Of a stretch of 11,794 nucleotides of DNA, positions 1 through 7,644 are shown piece by piece (position 1 is the stretch's first letter; each line of letters opens with the position of its first letter). Source of the stretch: Rickettsiales bacterium (GTDB lineage: Bacteria > Pseudomonadota > Alphaproteobacteria > Rickettsiales > UBA1997); NCBI GenBank assembly GCA_947455845.1, contig CANGQE010000020.1:1-11794 (forward strand), read 5' to 3'. The translations under genes and the position numbers were made by a program. The notes beneath the pieces are model-generated. The model searched no databases. It was not told where the DNA came from and saw nothing but the letters and a program-made list of their open reading frames with translations.

Positions 1-1405
1 GAATTGCAGCTAATATTTTTGCATTACTTCCTCCGTGACGCCCCCCGCAAGCTCCACAATCAAGAGCGGTAGCATAAGCATTGTTTTCTGTCGTGCTGCC
101 ATGCCCGCATAAAACAACGATTTTAGCAAAGTTAGAAGTGAGACCCATTGTTGTTAAAGCTCCCTTCGCATAGGCCAGCTGATCTTCTAAACTTAAGTCT
201 TCAAGAGAGGGGGTGGTTTTTGATGTTTGTTTAAGATGATCGCTTAATTTTTGTTTTATCTTATTAGCGGTTTTTGGCGCAAGGCTGTGAAAAGTCATCC
301 AGCCGCCGCTCCATATTCCAATTGCTTCTGCCAAAACAAATGGGGTTGTGAATCCATATTTGAGTGATTGATAGAATTTTTTTGCGACGCCAAATTTTTT
401 GAATCGCTCAATCTCTTTTTGTAAGTGCAGTTTGGAGCATGAGGATTTTTCAGCTATTTTGTGCTGTGGTTTTAACAAAACTGGGCAAGAGGAATAGGAT
501 TCTTGAGTAATCTCATTTTCTATTTTTACCGGAATTCCAAAAAATCCGGCAAATCCAAAGGTTTCGTAATTTCCTTTTGATTCTAAGGTGCGGCGCATTG
601 GCTCGGATCGAACATCAATGCAGAAGACAAATTGCGCGTCGGGAGTTTTTGTATTTTTTTCTGATTTGGATTTTGTAGAAATCAGTAATTTCTTAATCAA
701 ATCTTTCTGATAAATTTTTTCATTTCTATCAATTGCCAACATTTGTATTCTAGGCTTTTGTTGCGGCTCAATATTTTGATGCCATAACAGCAAAGACTTT
801 GCCTCAGGCCACATCAAAAGAGTTATCGCCAATCTTACAGCCAGATAATCAATTTGGTTATTATCATTTTTTGCATCATCGCATTTCCACTCCCCAAGAT
901 ATTTCACATAGGAAGCCCAGCCAGAAAGGCTTGTAAGCATTAAAGTAAGAAACTTCTCTTGCTCATCTTTTTTGATATTTAGCGCTTTTAAACAGTAAAA
1001 TATTGCCTCATCGGCGTTTCTGGGTATCGAGGCTAACTGCCCTATTTTATCGGCAGAATTTTTGTGTAATTTATCATCAAATTGAGCAAGCCGCAGCCAA
1101 GATTTATAGAATCCTAAATGACGATTTGGCATTTTAATTGTTGCCTGACCTTGATCAAAAAAAACCTGACACCATTTGATGGTTTGACGATTTATTTCGT
1201 CGATTTTTTTTGGTAAATTTTCTTGCTCGAAATGAGTTGAGGCTTTTTCTAAAGCTTCTTTGAAAGGCAAATTCTCAAATCCTTGCAAAGGGTTACAGGC
1301 AATTAAATTTTCTAGTGGCCAGAACGGAGCCATTTTTGCCCAAGCAGACTTTGAAAGATATGCGATATCTTGATTTTGTTCTTCGATTTTAACCGGATTT
1401 TTCAT
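1..1405 (-). CDS. dabA: DabA, zinc-binding subunit of the DAB inorganic-carbon transporter (3' part beyond the window)
   Basis: This is the cytoplasmic, beta-carbonic-anhydrase-like subunit (former DUF2309/YbcC) that works with membrane subunit DabB to accumulate bicarbonate. I translated all 468 visible codons and found no stop or frameshift. Family landmarks are FWPLENLIACNP (residues 28-39), a W-C-Q-V-F-F-D-Q-G-Q-A block near residue 80, FCIDVRSE around 261-268, LCGHGSTTEN around 432-441 and DCGACGG at 449-455. The zinc ligands expected from Halothiobacillus DabA (C351, D353, H524, C539) align with C262, D264, H435 and C450. The ligand spacing is identical, and the N-terminus is about 89 residues shorter. 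The ATG at 1403-1405 is preceded by a GGAG Shine-Dalgarno that overlaps the TAG stop of dabB, 7 bases upstream, so translation is probably coupled. The missing C-terminal part lies beyond position 1. Family assignment is secure; transport activity is inferred. Confidence 0.95.
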   Translation of the reverse strand, partial: MKNPVKIEEQNQDIAYLSKSAWAKMAPFWPLENLIACNPLQGFENLPFKEALEKASTHFEQENLPKKIDEINRQTIKWCQVFFDQGQATIKMPNRHLGFYKSWLRLAQFDDKLHKNSADKIGQLASIPRNADEAIFYCLKALNIKKDEQEKFLTLMLTSLSGWASYVKYLGEWKCDDAKNDNNQIDYLAVRLAITLLMWPEAKSLLLWHQNIEPQQKPRIQMLAIDRNEKIYQKDLIKKLLISTKSKSEKNTKTPDAQFVFCIDVRSEPMRRTLESKGNYETFGFAGFFGIPVKIENEITQESYSSCPVLLKPQHKIAEKSSCSKLHLQKEIERFKKFGVAKKFYQSLKYGFTTPFVLAEAIGIWSGGWMTFHSLAPKTANKIKQKLSDHLKQTSKTTPSLEDLSLEDQLAYAKGALTTMGLTSNFAKIVVLCGHGSTTENNAYATALDCGACGGRHGGSNAKILAAI

Positions 1406-1412
1406 ATCTCTC

Positions 1413-2735
1413 CTATAATTTATATTGATTACGATTAGCTGTAATAGTGCTTGAAGCTGGCTGACTGGCGTTTAGCGCTTTCACATAAAGCTTCGCCATC
1501 AGATGTGACATTTTCTTCTTGGGATTATGAATAAAAAGCCGCCCCAGCCACAACGAAATGAAGATGCAAATCGCCAATAGATGAAAGGCGTTTAGAGCTT
1601 GAGGATTATAGAGCTCAGATAGTGATAATTTAGATTCTATTATGTGAATGCTGCTACCATATAAAGCTCCTGCAATTGATGTTAGAATGATTCCTATTGG
1701 TAAATTCTTTAACGGCTTTTCTCGCAAGATATTTAATGCCAAATGAGTTGCGGCAATAAAGGCGGCACTAAACAACACAGTGTTGCTATCAAGTGAGAGT
1801 AAATTTTTATTTGCGATTGCAGAAAAACTCAAAATCCCAAATATTCCGCAAATTAAAGCTGAGACAAAAGAGGTAAAACTGGGCGGATATTTAAGATCAA
1901 ATTTCTTTTCTTGCGCCGCCGCGCCAGAAGTTAGAAAGAGGTAAGATTTAAAGCAGCCATGCCAAAATAAATGCGCTATTGCGGCGGAAAATAATCCAAG
2001 GCCACACTGAGCAAGCATGAATCCCATTTGTCCCATTGTTGAGCAAGCTAACATGCTTTTAACATTGCTTTGTATTAACTTCCAAAATGTTCCAACCAGC
2101 GCCGTCGTAATTCCGATGACAAAAATTAGAGTCAGAATTTTTGGTGAGTTAAAATAAAGCGGCGCAAATCTTGCTAGTAAAATTCCACCACCATTTACAA
2201 GGCCAGCGTGCATCAATGCTGATACGGGAGTTGGAGAGTTAAGCGAGCTAGTTAGCCAAGAATTGAAAGGATAAATTGCTGATTGCGTCATTGCCGCAAC
2301 CAAGATTAGCAACAAAGCGATTATTAGCTGCGCTTGATCTTCATATTCAAAAGCAAGGGTAGATTGAATTGAAGTTTGACCTGTTTGATGAGATAACAAA
2401 ACTAATCCAAGGCTTAAGCAGCAAAATCCAATCAGAAAATTTTTTGCTGCTAATTTTCCAGATGCCAAAGCCGATTTCCAATTTGGTTTATGAATCATCA
2501 TCAAAACCAAAATCGCGTTACTTAAGAACCAAGAAGTTAGAAAAAGAAAAATATTGTTGGCCGATACCGTTATTATTACCGATATAATAATTAGAGGAAA
2601 CGTGGAGAAAAAAAGACCATATCTAGAGTCACCTTTCAGATATTGTTTGGCAAAAAGCGCTACAACTAAGCCAATGAAAACGATCAAGAAAATTACAACT
2701 TTTGCCAAGCCGTCGATGTAAAAAAGAGAATCCAT
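1413..2735 (-). CDS. dabB: DabB, NuoL/MrpA-like membrane subunit of the DAB inorganic-carbon transporter
   Basis: The product is a 440-residue, highly hydrophobic protein of the proton-conducting transporter family (PF00361) that includes NuoL. In DAB complexes it is thought to couple cation flow to CO2 hydration by DabA. Family signatures are visible: YPFNSWLTSSLNSPTPVSAL at 155-174, followed by MHAG, then KSMLACSTMGQMGFM at 226-240, and HLFWHGCFKSYLFLTSG at 255-271 with Lys263 in the position of the conserved transmembrane lysine. Many hydrophobic segments run from residue 10 to 400, and the C-terminal tail of about 38 residues is polar. It is shorter than typical NuoL proteins (about 600 residues), as expected for the DAB branch. 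The ATG at 2735 has a GGTGAG Shine-Dalgarno about 8 bases upstream. It is the first gene of the operon, and dabA starts 7 bases after its stop. A generic NADH dehydrogenase subunit 5 is ruled out by the adjacent dabA. Confidence 0.93.
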   Translation of the reverse strand: MDSLFYIDGLAKVVIFLIVFIGLVVALFAKQYLKGDSRYGLFFSTFPLIIISVIITVSANNIFLFLTSWFLSNAILVLMMIHKPNWKSALASGKLAAKNFLIGFCCLSLGLVLLSHQTGQTSIQSTLAFEYEDQAQLIIALLLILVAAMTQSAIYPFNSWLTSSLNSPTPVSALMHAGLVNGGGILLARFAPLYFNSPKILTLIFVIGITTALVGTFWKLIQSNVKSMLACSTMGQMGFMLAQCGLGLFSAAIAHLFWHGCFKSYLFLTSGAAAQEKKFDLKYPPSFTSFVSALICGIFGILSFSAIANKNLLSLDSNTVLFSAAFIAATHLALNILREKPLKNLPIGIILTSIAGALYGSSIHIIESKLSLSELYNPQALNAFHLLAICIFISLWLGRLFIHNPKKKMSHLMAKLYVKALNASQPASSTITANRNQYKL

Positions 2736-2850
2736 ATTTTTCTCACCAAATTTAGTTATTAGAAAGGTTTATATTAATTGTTGATTATATAAGCTTTTCT
2801 TGTCATAAAAGTAAAACTCATAATTCTTATAACTAATATTAGAAAACCTT
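2736..2850. promoter_or_regulatory. Divergent promoter region between dabB and the LysR gene
   Basis: This 115-bp, strongly AT-rich spacer separates two divergently transcribed genes, the usual setting for a LysR regulator and its target. Candidate -10 elements are present, including a perfect TATAAT on the minus strand (2784-2789) and TATAAA nearby for dabB. On the plus strand, TTGATT (2781-2786) and CATAAA (2804-2809) are 17 bp apart and could serve the LysR gene. The -35 elements are poor, as expected for activator-dependent promoters. No transcription start can be fixed by eye. Confidence 0.5.
2769..2792. promoter_or_regulatory. Candidate LysR-type operator (T-N11-A dyad)
   Basis: The core TAAT-N5-ATTA (2775-2787) fits the T-N11-A LysR-box pattern exactly. 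It sits inside a longer imperfect dyad with outer arms TTATAT (2769-2774) and ATATAA (2787-2792). It lies 33 bp upstream of the dabB start and 58 bp upstream of the LysR start, and overlaps the candidate dabB -10. The spacer is very AT-rich, so chance dyads are common. Binding is inferred from location and pattern only. Confidence 0.35.
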
Positions 2851-3690
2851 ATGGCTATCGACACTATATCAGCACAATGTTTTATCGCCGTTGCCGACAC
2901 TGGAAGTTTTACAAAAGCAGCAAGTCGCGTTGGCAGAACTCAATCTGCAGTTAGTCAGCAAATCGCCAAGTTAGAAAATTTTGTTGGAAAGCAGCTATTC
3001 GTGAGAGGAAAAATATTTTCCTTAACCAATGAAGGTGAGGTTTTTTTAGGATACATAAGGCAGATATTTGCGCTGCACCGCGAAGCAATAGATTGCTTTA
3101 AAGAGCCTGAGCTGAAAGGAGAAGTGAGATTTGGCGTTCCAGAAGATTTTGCCAGTGTGTTTCTTTATGATGTTTTGCGAGAATTTTCTCAAATACATCC
3201 CAAGATTTTACTTAATATAGAGTGCGATCTAACCCTTAATTTATACGAAAAATTCAAGAATAATGAGCTTGATTTGGTTGTTGTTAAAATGAGTCCTCCG
3301 CATGAGTTTAATCATGAGTTAGAATTGCTCTCAGAAAAACTGGAATGGGTGGGAGATTCCAGATTAATAAAAAAAGGTGAGGTAATTCCAATGGTTCTTT
3401 CCCCAAAGCCCTGTCTTTACCGTGAAAAAGCAATTAGTTCTCTTGAAAAAAAGAAAATTAAATGGCGCCTATCTTTTTCCAGCAATAGTTACGCTGGAAA
3501 GATTGCCGCCGTTAGAGCTGGATTAGGAATTACAGTTCTTCCTCATACGATTATTCCGCCAGAAATTAAAGTAATCAGATCAAATCTTTTACCCGAACTT
3601 AAAGATAGTCACTTTTCATTGCTTAAGCATAAAAATAACAATGCGGCGGTAAATTCTTTTGAAGAATTTGTGATAAAAAATTTGAAATAA
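2851..3690 (+). CDS. LysR-type transcriptional regulator, LrhA-like, probable regulator of the dab operon
   Basis: The product has 279 residues. The winged helix-turn-helix occupies about residues 4-62, with SFTKAASRVGRTQSAVSQQI at 19-38 as the DNA-recognition core. The TQSAVSQQ form of this helix resembles LrhA/HexA-type LysR proteins. The effector-binding domain starts near GEVRFGVPEDF (about residue 90) and runs to the C-terminus. It is slightly shorter than the usual 290-320 residues, but both ends look natural. The ATG at 2851 lacks a clear Shine-Dalgarno. It is divergent from dabB with a candidate operator between them, so regulation of bicarbonate uptake is the simplest role. LysR genes beside inorganic-carbon uptake genes are known from autotrophs. 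The effector cannot be read from the sequence. Its stop lies only 35 bp from res subsite I of the transposon. Confidence 0.88.
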   Translation: MAIDTISAQCFIAVADTGSFTKAASRVGRTQSAVSQQIAKLENFVGKQLFVRGKIFSLTNEGEVFLGYIRQIFALHREAIDCFKEPELKGEVRFGVPEDFASVFLYDVLREFSQIHPKILLNIECDLTLNLYEKFKNNELDLVVVKMSPPHEFNHELELLSEKLEWVGDSRLIKKGEVIPMVLSPKPCLYREKAISSLEKKKIKWRLSFSSNSYAGKIAAVRAGLGITVLPHTIIPPEIKVIRSNLLPELKDSHFSLLKHKNNNAAVNSFEEFVIKNLK

Positions 3691-3725
3691 GTTTAGACGA
3701 CACAGACAAATCAACTTTTTATATG

Positions 3726-3846
3726 GTCAACTTAGAGTATACTCTAACTAGATGTCAGGCCACAATAAATAATATAGTCAGAATAAGGTGTATTTTTCAA
3801 TTAGTTGACACTTATCTTTAAGGGTCAAAGATCCTTACCTGACATT
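3726..3846 (+). other. Transposon resolution site res (subsites I, II, III)
   Basis: Subsite I (about 3726-3753, 28 bp) is centred on the perfect 16-bp palindrome TTAGAGTATACTCTAA (3732-3747), whose middle is the expected crossover point. Subsite II (3777-3810) is bounded by GTCA and GACA and is 34 bp long. Subsite III (about 3822-3846) contains GGTCA and TGACA. The centre-to-centre distance from I to II is 54 bp, close to the 53 bp of Tn3/gamma-delta. Subsite III lies next to tnpR, as expected. TnpR should bind all three subsites to resolve cointegrates and to repress its own promoter, which must lie in this stretch. Confidence 0.82.
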
Positions 3847-3868
3847 ATTCACTTTTTTAAGGGTTTTT

Positions 3869-4429
3869 ATGAAAGGTCAGAGAATTGGTTATGTAAGGGT
3901 TAGTAGTTTTGATCAAAACTTGGAGCGTCAATTAGAAAATGTTAAAGTCGACAAGCTGTTTTCTGAAAAAGCGTCCGGTAAAGATACTCATCGTCCAGAG
4001 TTAGAAATATTACTCTCTTTTGTGCGCGAAGGCGATACTATTGTAGTTCACAGTATGGATCGATTAGCTCGCAACCTAGATGATCTTCGTCGCTTAGTAC
4101 AAAGCCTTACTAAGCGCGGCATTCGCATCGAATTTATTAAAGAGAATTTAACATTTACTGGCGAAGAATCGCCAATGTCTAACCTGATGTTATCAGTGAT
4201 GGGTGCTTTTGCTGAGTTTGAAAGAGCTTTGATTCGAGAACGTCAGCGCGAAGGCATTGCCTTAGCTAAACAAAAAGGTGTTTATCGAGGTCGTGCGAAA
4301 GCATTGTCTGATGAGCGCGCGATTGAGTTGCGTCAGCGCGCAAAAGCTGGTGAAAAAAAATCACATCTCGCGCGTGAGTTCGCCATTAGTCGCGAAACTC
4401 TGTATCAATATTTACGCAGCGATAAATAA
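3869..4429 (+). CDS. tnpR: TnpR, serine resolvase of a Tn21-subgroup transposon
   Basis: The product has 186 residues, the exact length of Tn21/Tn501 resolvases. The catalytic domain begins with GYVRVSS, where Ser12 is the likely nucleophile. HSMDRLARNLDDLRR (about 61-75) carries the conserved active-site arginines, and MGAFAEFERALIRERQREGI marks the end of the catalytic domain and the long dimer helix. The C-terminal helix-turn-helix (GEKKSHLAREFAISRETLYQ, about 161-180) binds the res subsites. The ATG at 3869 has an AAGGG Shine-Dalgarno about 6 bases upstream. It resolves the cointegrate made by TnpA by recombination at res, directly upstream. tnpA follows after 7 bases. Sequence and length give no sign of decay. 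Confidence 0.97.
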   Translation: MKGQRIGYVRVSSFDQNLERQLENVKVDKLFSEKASGKDTHRPELEILLSFVREGDTIVVHSMDRLARNLDDLRRLVQSLTKRGIRIEFIKENLTFTGEESPMSNLMLSVMGAFAEFERALIRERQREGIALAKQKGVYRGRAKALSDERAIELRQRAKAGEKKSHLAREFAISRETLYQYLRSDK

Positions 4430-4436
4430 CTAGCAC

Positions 4437-7385
4437 ATGCCACGCCGTTCAATCTTGTCAACATTGGAGCGAGATAGCTTACTTTCGCTACCAGAAGGTA
4501 ATGAGGAAATGATTCGACGCTACACTCTTAGCGATGCCGATCTTGCTATAATAAATCAACATCGAGGGGCGGCAAATCGTTTAGGTTTTGCTATTCAGCT
4601 TTGTTATATGCGATATCCCGGTATTAGGCTGGGGATGAATGAATTGCCGCCTGCATCATTACTCGCTCTGGTCGCGGCACAACTGAAAATTTCGCCATCT
4701 TCATGGAATGAATATGGGATTCGTAGTGAAACGCGGCGCGAGCACTTACTTGAATTGCAAGAGGTGTTTGGTTTTCAGTCTTTTACAATGAAACACTACC
4801 GACCAACAGTTACTCACTTGTTTGATCTCGCAATACAGACTGACAAAGGTCTAGTATTGGCAGAAGCTTTAGCGGAAAGGTTGCGCCAACAAAACATACT
4901 GTTGCCAGAGATAAGTGTTATTGAGCGCATTTGTGCAGAGGCTATAACTCACGCCATTAGACATATTCATCAATCTTTAACTGAATCGTTATCTGATAGT
5001 CATCGTCAGAAACTTGATGATTTATTAAGATTTAAAGATGGCTCAAAGATCACACAATTAATATGGCTAAAACAATCACCAACTAGGCCGAATTCTCGGC
5101 ATATGCTTGAACACATAGAAAGACTCAAAGTTCTACAAGCAATTGCCCTTCCTGCAAATATTGGTCAAAAAATTCATCAAAACCGTCTTCTTAAAATTGC
5201 TAGAGAGGGCGGTCAAATGACATCGGCAGATTTAGCTAGATTTGAACCGCAACGTCGTTATGCAACACTAGTAGCACTTGTTACAGAAAGTACGGCCACA
5301 ATCATAGATGAAATTATTGACTTACATGATCGTATCTTGGGCAGGATATTCAACATTGCGAAAAATCGGCATCAAAAGCAGTTCCAAGAATCTGGAAAAG
5401 ACATTAATAACAAAGTCTTGTTGTATAGCCGCATTGGCCAAGTTTTATTGAAGGCGAAGCAAAATGGTAGCGATCCATTTGCTGCTATTGAATCCGTAAT
5501 TCCATGGGATGCCTTTACTGCTAGCGTTAACGAGGCGCAAACACTAGCTCAACATGAAGATTTTGATTTTTTGCATCACGTTGGCGAAAGTTATGCTACG
5601 TTGCGTCGCTACGCACCAGAATTTTTAGATGTATTAAAATTTCGCGCACCGCCTGCAGGAACAGATGTGCTCGAAGCTATTGAAATGCTGCGCTTCATGA
5701 ATTCTAAGAATATTCGTAAAGTGCCTGACAACGCACCTACGAAATTTATTAAATCAAGGTGGAGCAAACTGATTCGTACTGATAACGGTATTGATAAGCG
5801 CTACTATGAGTTATGTGCATTATCTGAATTAAAAAATGCACTACGCTCTGGTGATATTTGGGTACAAGGTTCGCGCCAGTTTAAAGATTTTGAAGAATAT
5901 TTATTACCCCTCGAAAGTTTTGTTGCACTTAAACTAGCTAACAACCTTCCTCTTCCTGTAGAAACAGATTGCGACCAATATTTAAACAACAGGCTGACGC
6001 AGCTGGAACAACAACTTGAAGCCGCCAATTCTATGGCTGCATCTAACGATTTACCCGAGGCGATTATCACCACATCCGGCCTTAAAATTACACCTCTGGA
6101 TGCGATAATGCCTGATACTGCGCAGGCTTTGATTGATCAAACATCCGCGTTATTACCTCATGTCAAAATTACCGATCTTTTATTGGAAGTAGATTCTTGG
6201 ACAGGCTTTAGCAAGCACTTCACTAACATGAAAACTGGCGAAGAACCTCAAAATAAAATTTTGTTGTTAACGGCAATTTTGGCAGATGGCATTAATCTGG
6301 GATTAACTAAGATGGCCAAATCTTGTCCCGGAACCACTTATTCCAAATTATCCTGGCTACAGGCTTGGCACATTAGAGATGAGACTTACTCAAAAGCTTT
6401 AGCAGAGATTGTGAATTCTCAACTTCAACAACCCTTCGCAGAAAATTGGGGAGATGGAACAACATCTTCATCTGACGGACAAAGATTTCGTGCTGGTGGC
6501 AAAGCACAAAGTACCGGTCATGTTAATCCGAAATATGGCACCGATCCAGGGCGAACATTTTATACTCACATTTCTGATCAATATGCTCCGTTTAGCTCAA
6601 AAGTAATAAATGTTGGAATACGTGATTCAACTTATGTGCTGGATGGATTACTTTATCACGAATCTGATCTCAGAATTGAGGAACACTACACTGACACTGC
6701 GGGCTTTACTGATCATGTTTTTGCGATGATGCATTTACTTGGATTTCGTTTTGCACCACGTATACGGGATTTGGGAGATACCAAACTTTATATTCCAAAA
6801 TCTGATAAGATTTATGGAGCGCTTAAGCCAATGATCGGAAGTGGCAATCTTAATATTAATCATATCCGCAACCATTGGGATGAAATTCTAAGACTAGCTA
6901 CTTCCATAAAACAAGGAACGGTAACTGCGTCATTAATGCTCAGAAAATTAGCGAGTTATCCGCGTCAAAATGGACTCGCTATTGCCTTGCGCGAACTTGG
7001 CAGAATAGAGCGCACATTATTTATATTGGACTGGTTACAAAATGTTGATTTACGCAGAAGGGTCCATGCTGGATTAAACAAAGGTGAGGCACGCAATGCT
7101 CTTGCAAAAGCGGTATTCTTTAATCGCTTAGGAGAAATACGTGATCGCAGTTTTGAACAACAAAGATATCGTGCTAGCGGTTTGAATTTAATAACGGCTG
7201 CAATCGTATTGTGGAATACAGTGTATTTAGAAAAGGCGGTTATAGCACTTGGTCGGAATAACGAAAAACTCGATACCAATCTGTTTCAATATTTATCACC
7301 ACTTGGTTGGGAGCATATTAATTTAACTGGTGATTATATTTGGCGTCAAAGTGATAAAATTGGAGATAGTAAAATCAAGGCTTAG
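4437..7385 (+). CDS. tnpA: TnpA, Tn3-family DDE transposase (Tn21 subgroup)
   Basis: The product has 982 residues, against 988 in Tn21. The N-terminus [20 protein letters not shown] and internal blocks such as [20 protein letters not shown] and [20 protein letters not shown] are typical of Tn21 TnpA. The likely catalytic triad is D680 (in [11 protein letters not shown]), D753 (in [13 protein letters not shown]) and E884 (in [13 protein letters not shown]). The spacing of 73 and 131 residues is close to that of the mapped Tn4430 residues. The C-terminus is natural ([16 protein letters not shown]) and ends 15 bp before the terminal repeat. It binds the 38-bp repeats and carries out replicative transposition. 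There is no strong Shine-Dalgarno, so translation is probably coupled to tnpR. The gene is more AT-rich than Tn21 itself, suggesting long residence in low-GC hosts. It should be functional if a matching left end exists. Confidence 0.97.
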   Translation: MPRRSILSTLERDSLLSLPEGNEEMIRRYTLSDADLAIINQHRGAANRLGFAIQLCYMRYPGIRLGMNELPPASLLALVAAQLKISPSSWNEYGIRSETRREHLLELQEVFGFQSFTMKHYRPTVTHLFDLAIQTDKGLVLAEALAERLRQQNILLPEISVIERICAEAITHAIRHIHQSLTESLSDSHRQKLDDLLRFKDGSKITQLIWLKQSPTRPNSRHMLEHIERLKVLQAIALPANIGQKIHQNRLLKIAREGGQMTSADLARFEPQRRYATLVALVTESTATIIDEIIDLHDRILGRIFNIAKNRHQKQFQESGKDINNKVLLYSRIGQVLLKAKQNGSDPFAAIESVIPWDAFTASVNEAQTLAQHEDFDFLHHVGESYATLRRYAPEFLDVLKFRAPPAGTDVLEAIEMLRFMNSKNIRKVPDNAPTKFIKSRWSKLIRTDNGIDKRYYELCALSELKNALRSGDIWVQGSRQFKDFEEYLLPLESFVALKLANNLPLPVETDCDQYLNNRLTQLEQQLEAANSMAASNDLPEAIITTSGLKITPLDAIMPDTAQALIDQTSALLPHVKITDLLLEVDSWTGFSKHFTNMKTGEEPQNKILLLTAILADGINLGLTKMAKSCPGTTYSKLSWLQAWHIRDETYSKALAEIVNSQLQQPFAENWGDGTTSSSDGQRFRAGGKAQSTGHVNPKYGTDPGRTFYTHISDQYAPFSSKVINVGIRDSTYVLDGLLYHESDLRIEEHYTDTAGFTDHVFAMMHLLGFRFAPRIRDLGDTKLYIPKSDKIYGALKPMIGSGNLNINHIRNHWDEILRLATSIKQGTVTASLMLRKLASYPRQNGLAIALRELGRIERTLFILDWLQNVDLRRRVHAGLNKGEARNALAKAVFFNRLGEIRDRSFEQQRYRASGLNLITAAIVLWNTVYLEKAVIALGRNNEKLDTNLFQYLSPLGWEHINLTGDYIWRQSDKIGDSKIKA

Positions 7386-7400
7386 CGGGATATTTAAAAC

Positions 7401-7438
7401 CTTAACGTACTTTATAATCCGTTTCCTGAAGTTACCCC
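7401..7438 (-). repeat. 38-bp right terminal inverted repeat (IRR) of the Tn21-type transposon
   Basis: Read inward on the minus strand it starts GGGGTAACTTCAGG and ends AGTACGTTAAG, exactly 38 bases. The GGGG outer end, the AAACGGA and TAAAG blocks and the ACG-TTAAG inner end are hallmarks of Tn21-subgroup ends. It begins 15 bp after the tnpA stop. TTTTA (7439-7443) flanks it as a possible 5-bp target duplication, but its partner copy was not found in the window. Confidence 0.9.
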
Positions 7439-7500
7439 TTTTAGGGTGAGTTTTGGATAATGAGTCATTTTACAAGAACATAAACACAAAAAATTGAAAC

Positions 7501-7644
7501 ATGAGTAAGTCATCTTCTTTGAGACAAGCGGTTAAAGACAGTAAGGGGTCGTTTGACGAAAGGGAATTTAAAGTAGTGTGCCCTAGATGCGACGGAGAGC
7601 CTTTTCTGCATTCAAATGTCATGCGTGATGCCTTTTTTATTTGA
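7501..7644 (+). pseudogene. 47-codon frame with a CxxC motif, possible truncated gene start
   Basis: The frame encodes MSKSSSLRQAVKDSKG followed by a short segment with VCPRCDGEPFLHSN (residues 26-39), then ends just after entering the 3' end of the ankyrin/OTU gene on the other strand. C-P-R-C resembles half of a zinc ribbon, but no second CxxC follows, so a real protein would be cut short. The stretch is less AT-rich than its neighbours. There is no good Shine-Dalgarno. Positions 7545-7582 inside it also resemble the transposon end, so this could equally be a chance frame. I do not recognise the protein. The likeliest reading is the 5' remnant of a gene broken where the ankyrin locus begins, but this is weakly supported. 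Confidence 0.25.
7545..7582 (+). repeat. Decayed Tn3-family terminal-repeat-like sequence
   Basis: Aligned without gaps to the 38-bp IRR (read inward), I count 24 identical positions, 23 of them in the first 31. These include GGGGT, GAAA, GGA and TAAAGTA. The inner ACGTTAAG end is not preserved. It faces right, the opposite orientation to IRR, and starts 106 bp outside it. The preceding five bases (AGTAA) do not match the TTTTA next to IRR, so the two are not a pair from one simple insertion. It could be a relic of another Tn21-like element or a chance match inside the 47-codon frame. Confidence 0.35.

Larger units (their letters stand above)
3726..7438 (+). mobile_element. Tn21-subgroup Tn3-family transposition module (res-tnpR-tnpA-IRR), left end not found
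   Basis: The order res, tnpR, tnpA, inverted repeat, with both genes reading toward the repeat, is that of the Tn21/Tn501 subgroup. Protein lengths (186 and 982 residues) and many conserved blocks match that subgroup. All functional parts of this half look intact. I searched by eye for a second 38-bp repeat starting GGGGTAACTT in the correct orientation between 1 and 3725 and found none. The left boundary is therefore unknown: the feature starts at res only because that is the first certain transposon sequence. In Tn21-type elements cargo lies left of res, which here means the LysR/dab cluster. The five bases outside the right end are TTTTA, the expected size of a target duplication. Confidence 0.92.

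Noticed and set aside
208..235. G-rich run (GAGAGGGGGTGG) considered as the missing left terminal repeat
   Set aside because: It lies within conserved dabA coding sequence and does not match the IRR after the G run.
5804..7279. Minus-strand open frames of about 90-100 codons opposite tnpA
   Set aside because: They lie antisense to conserved transposase sequence and have no recognisable protein features.
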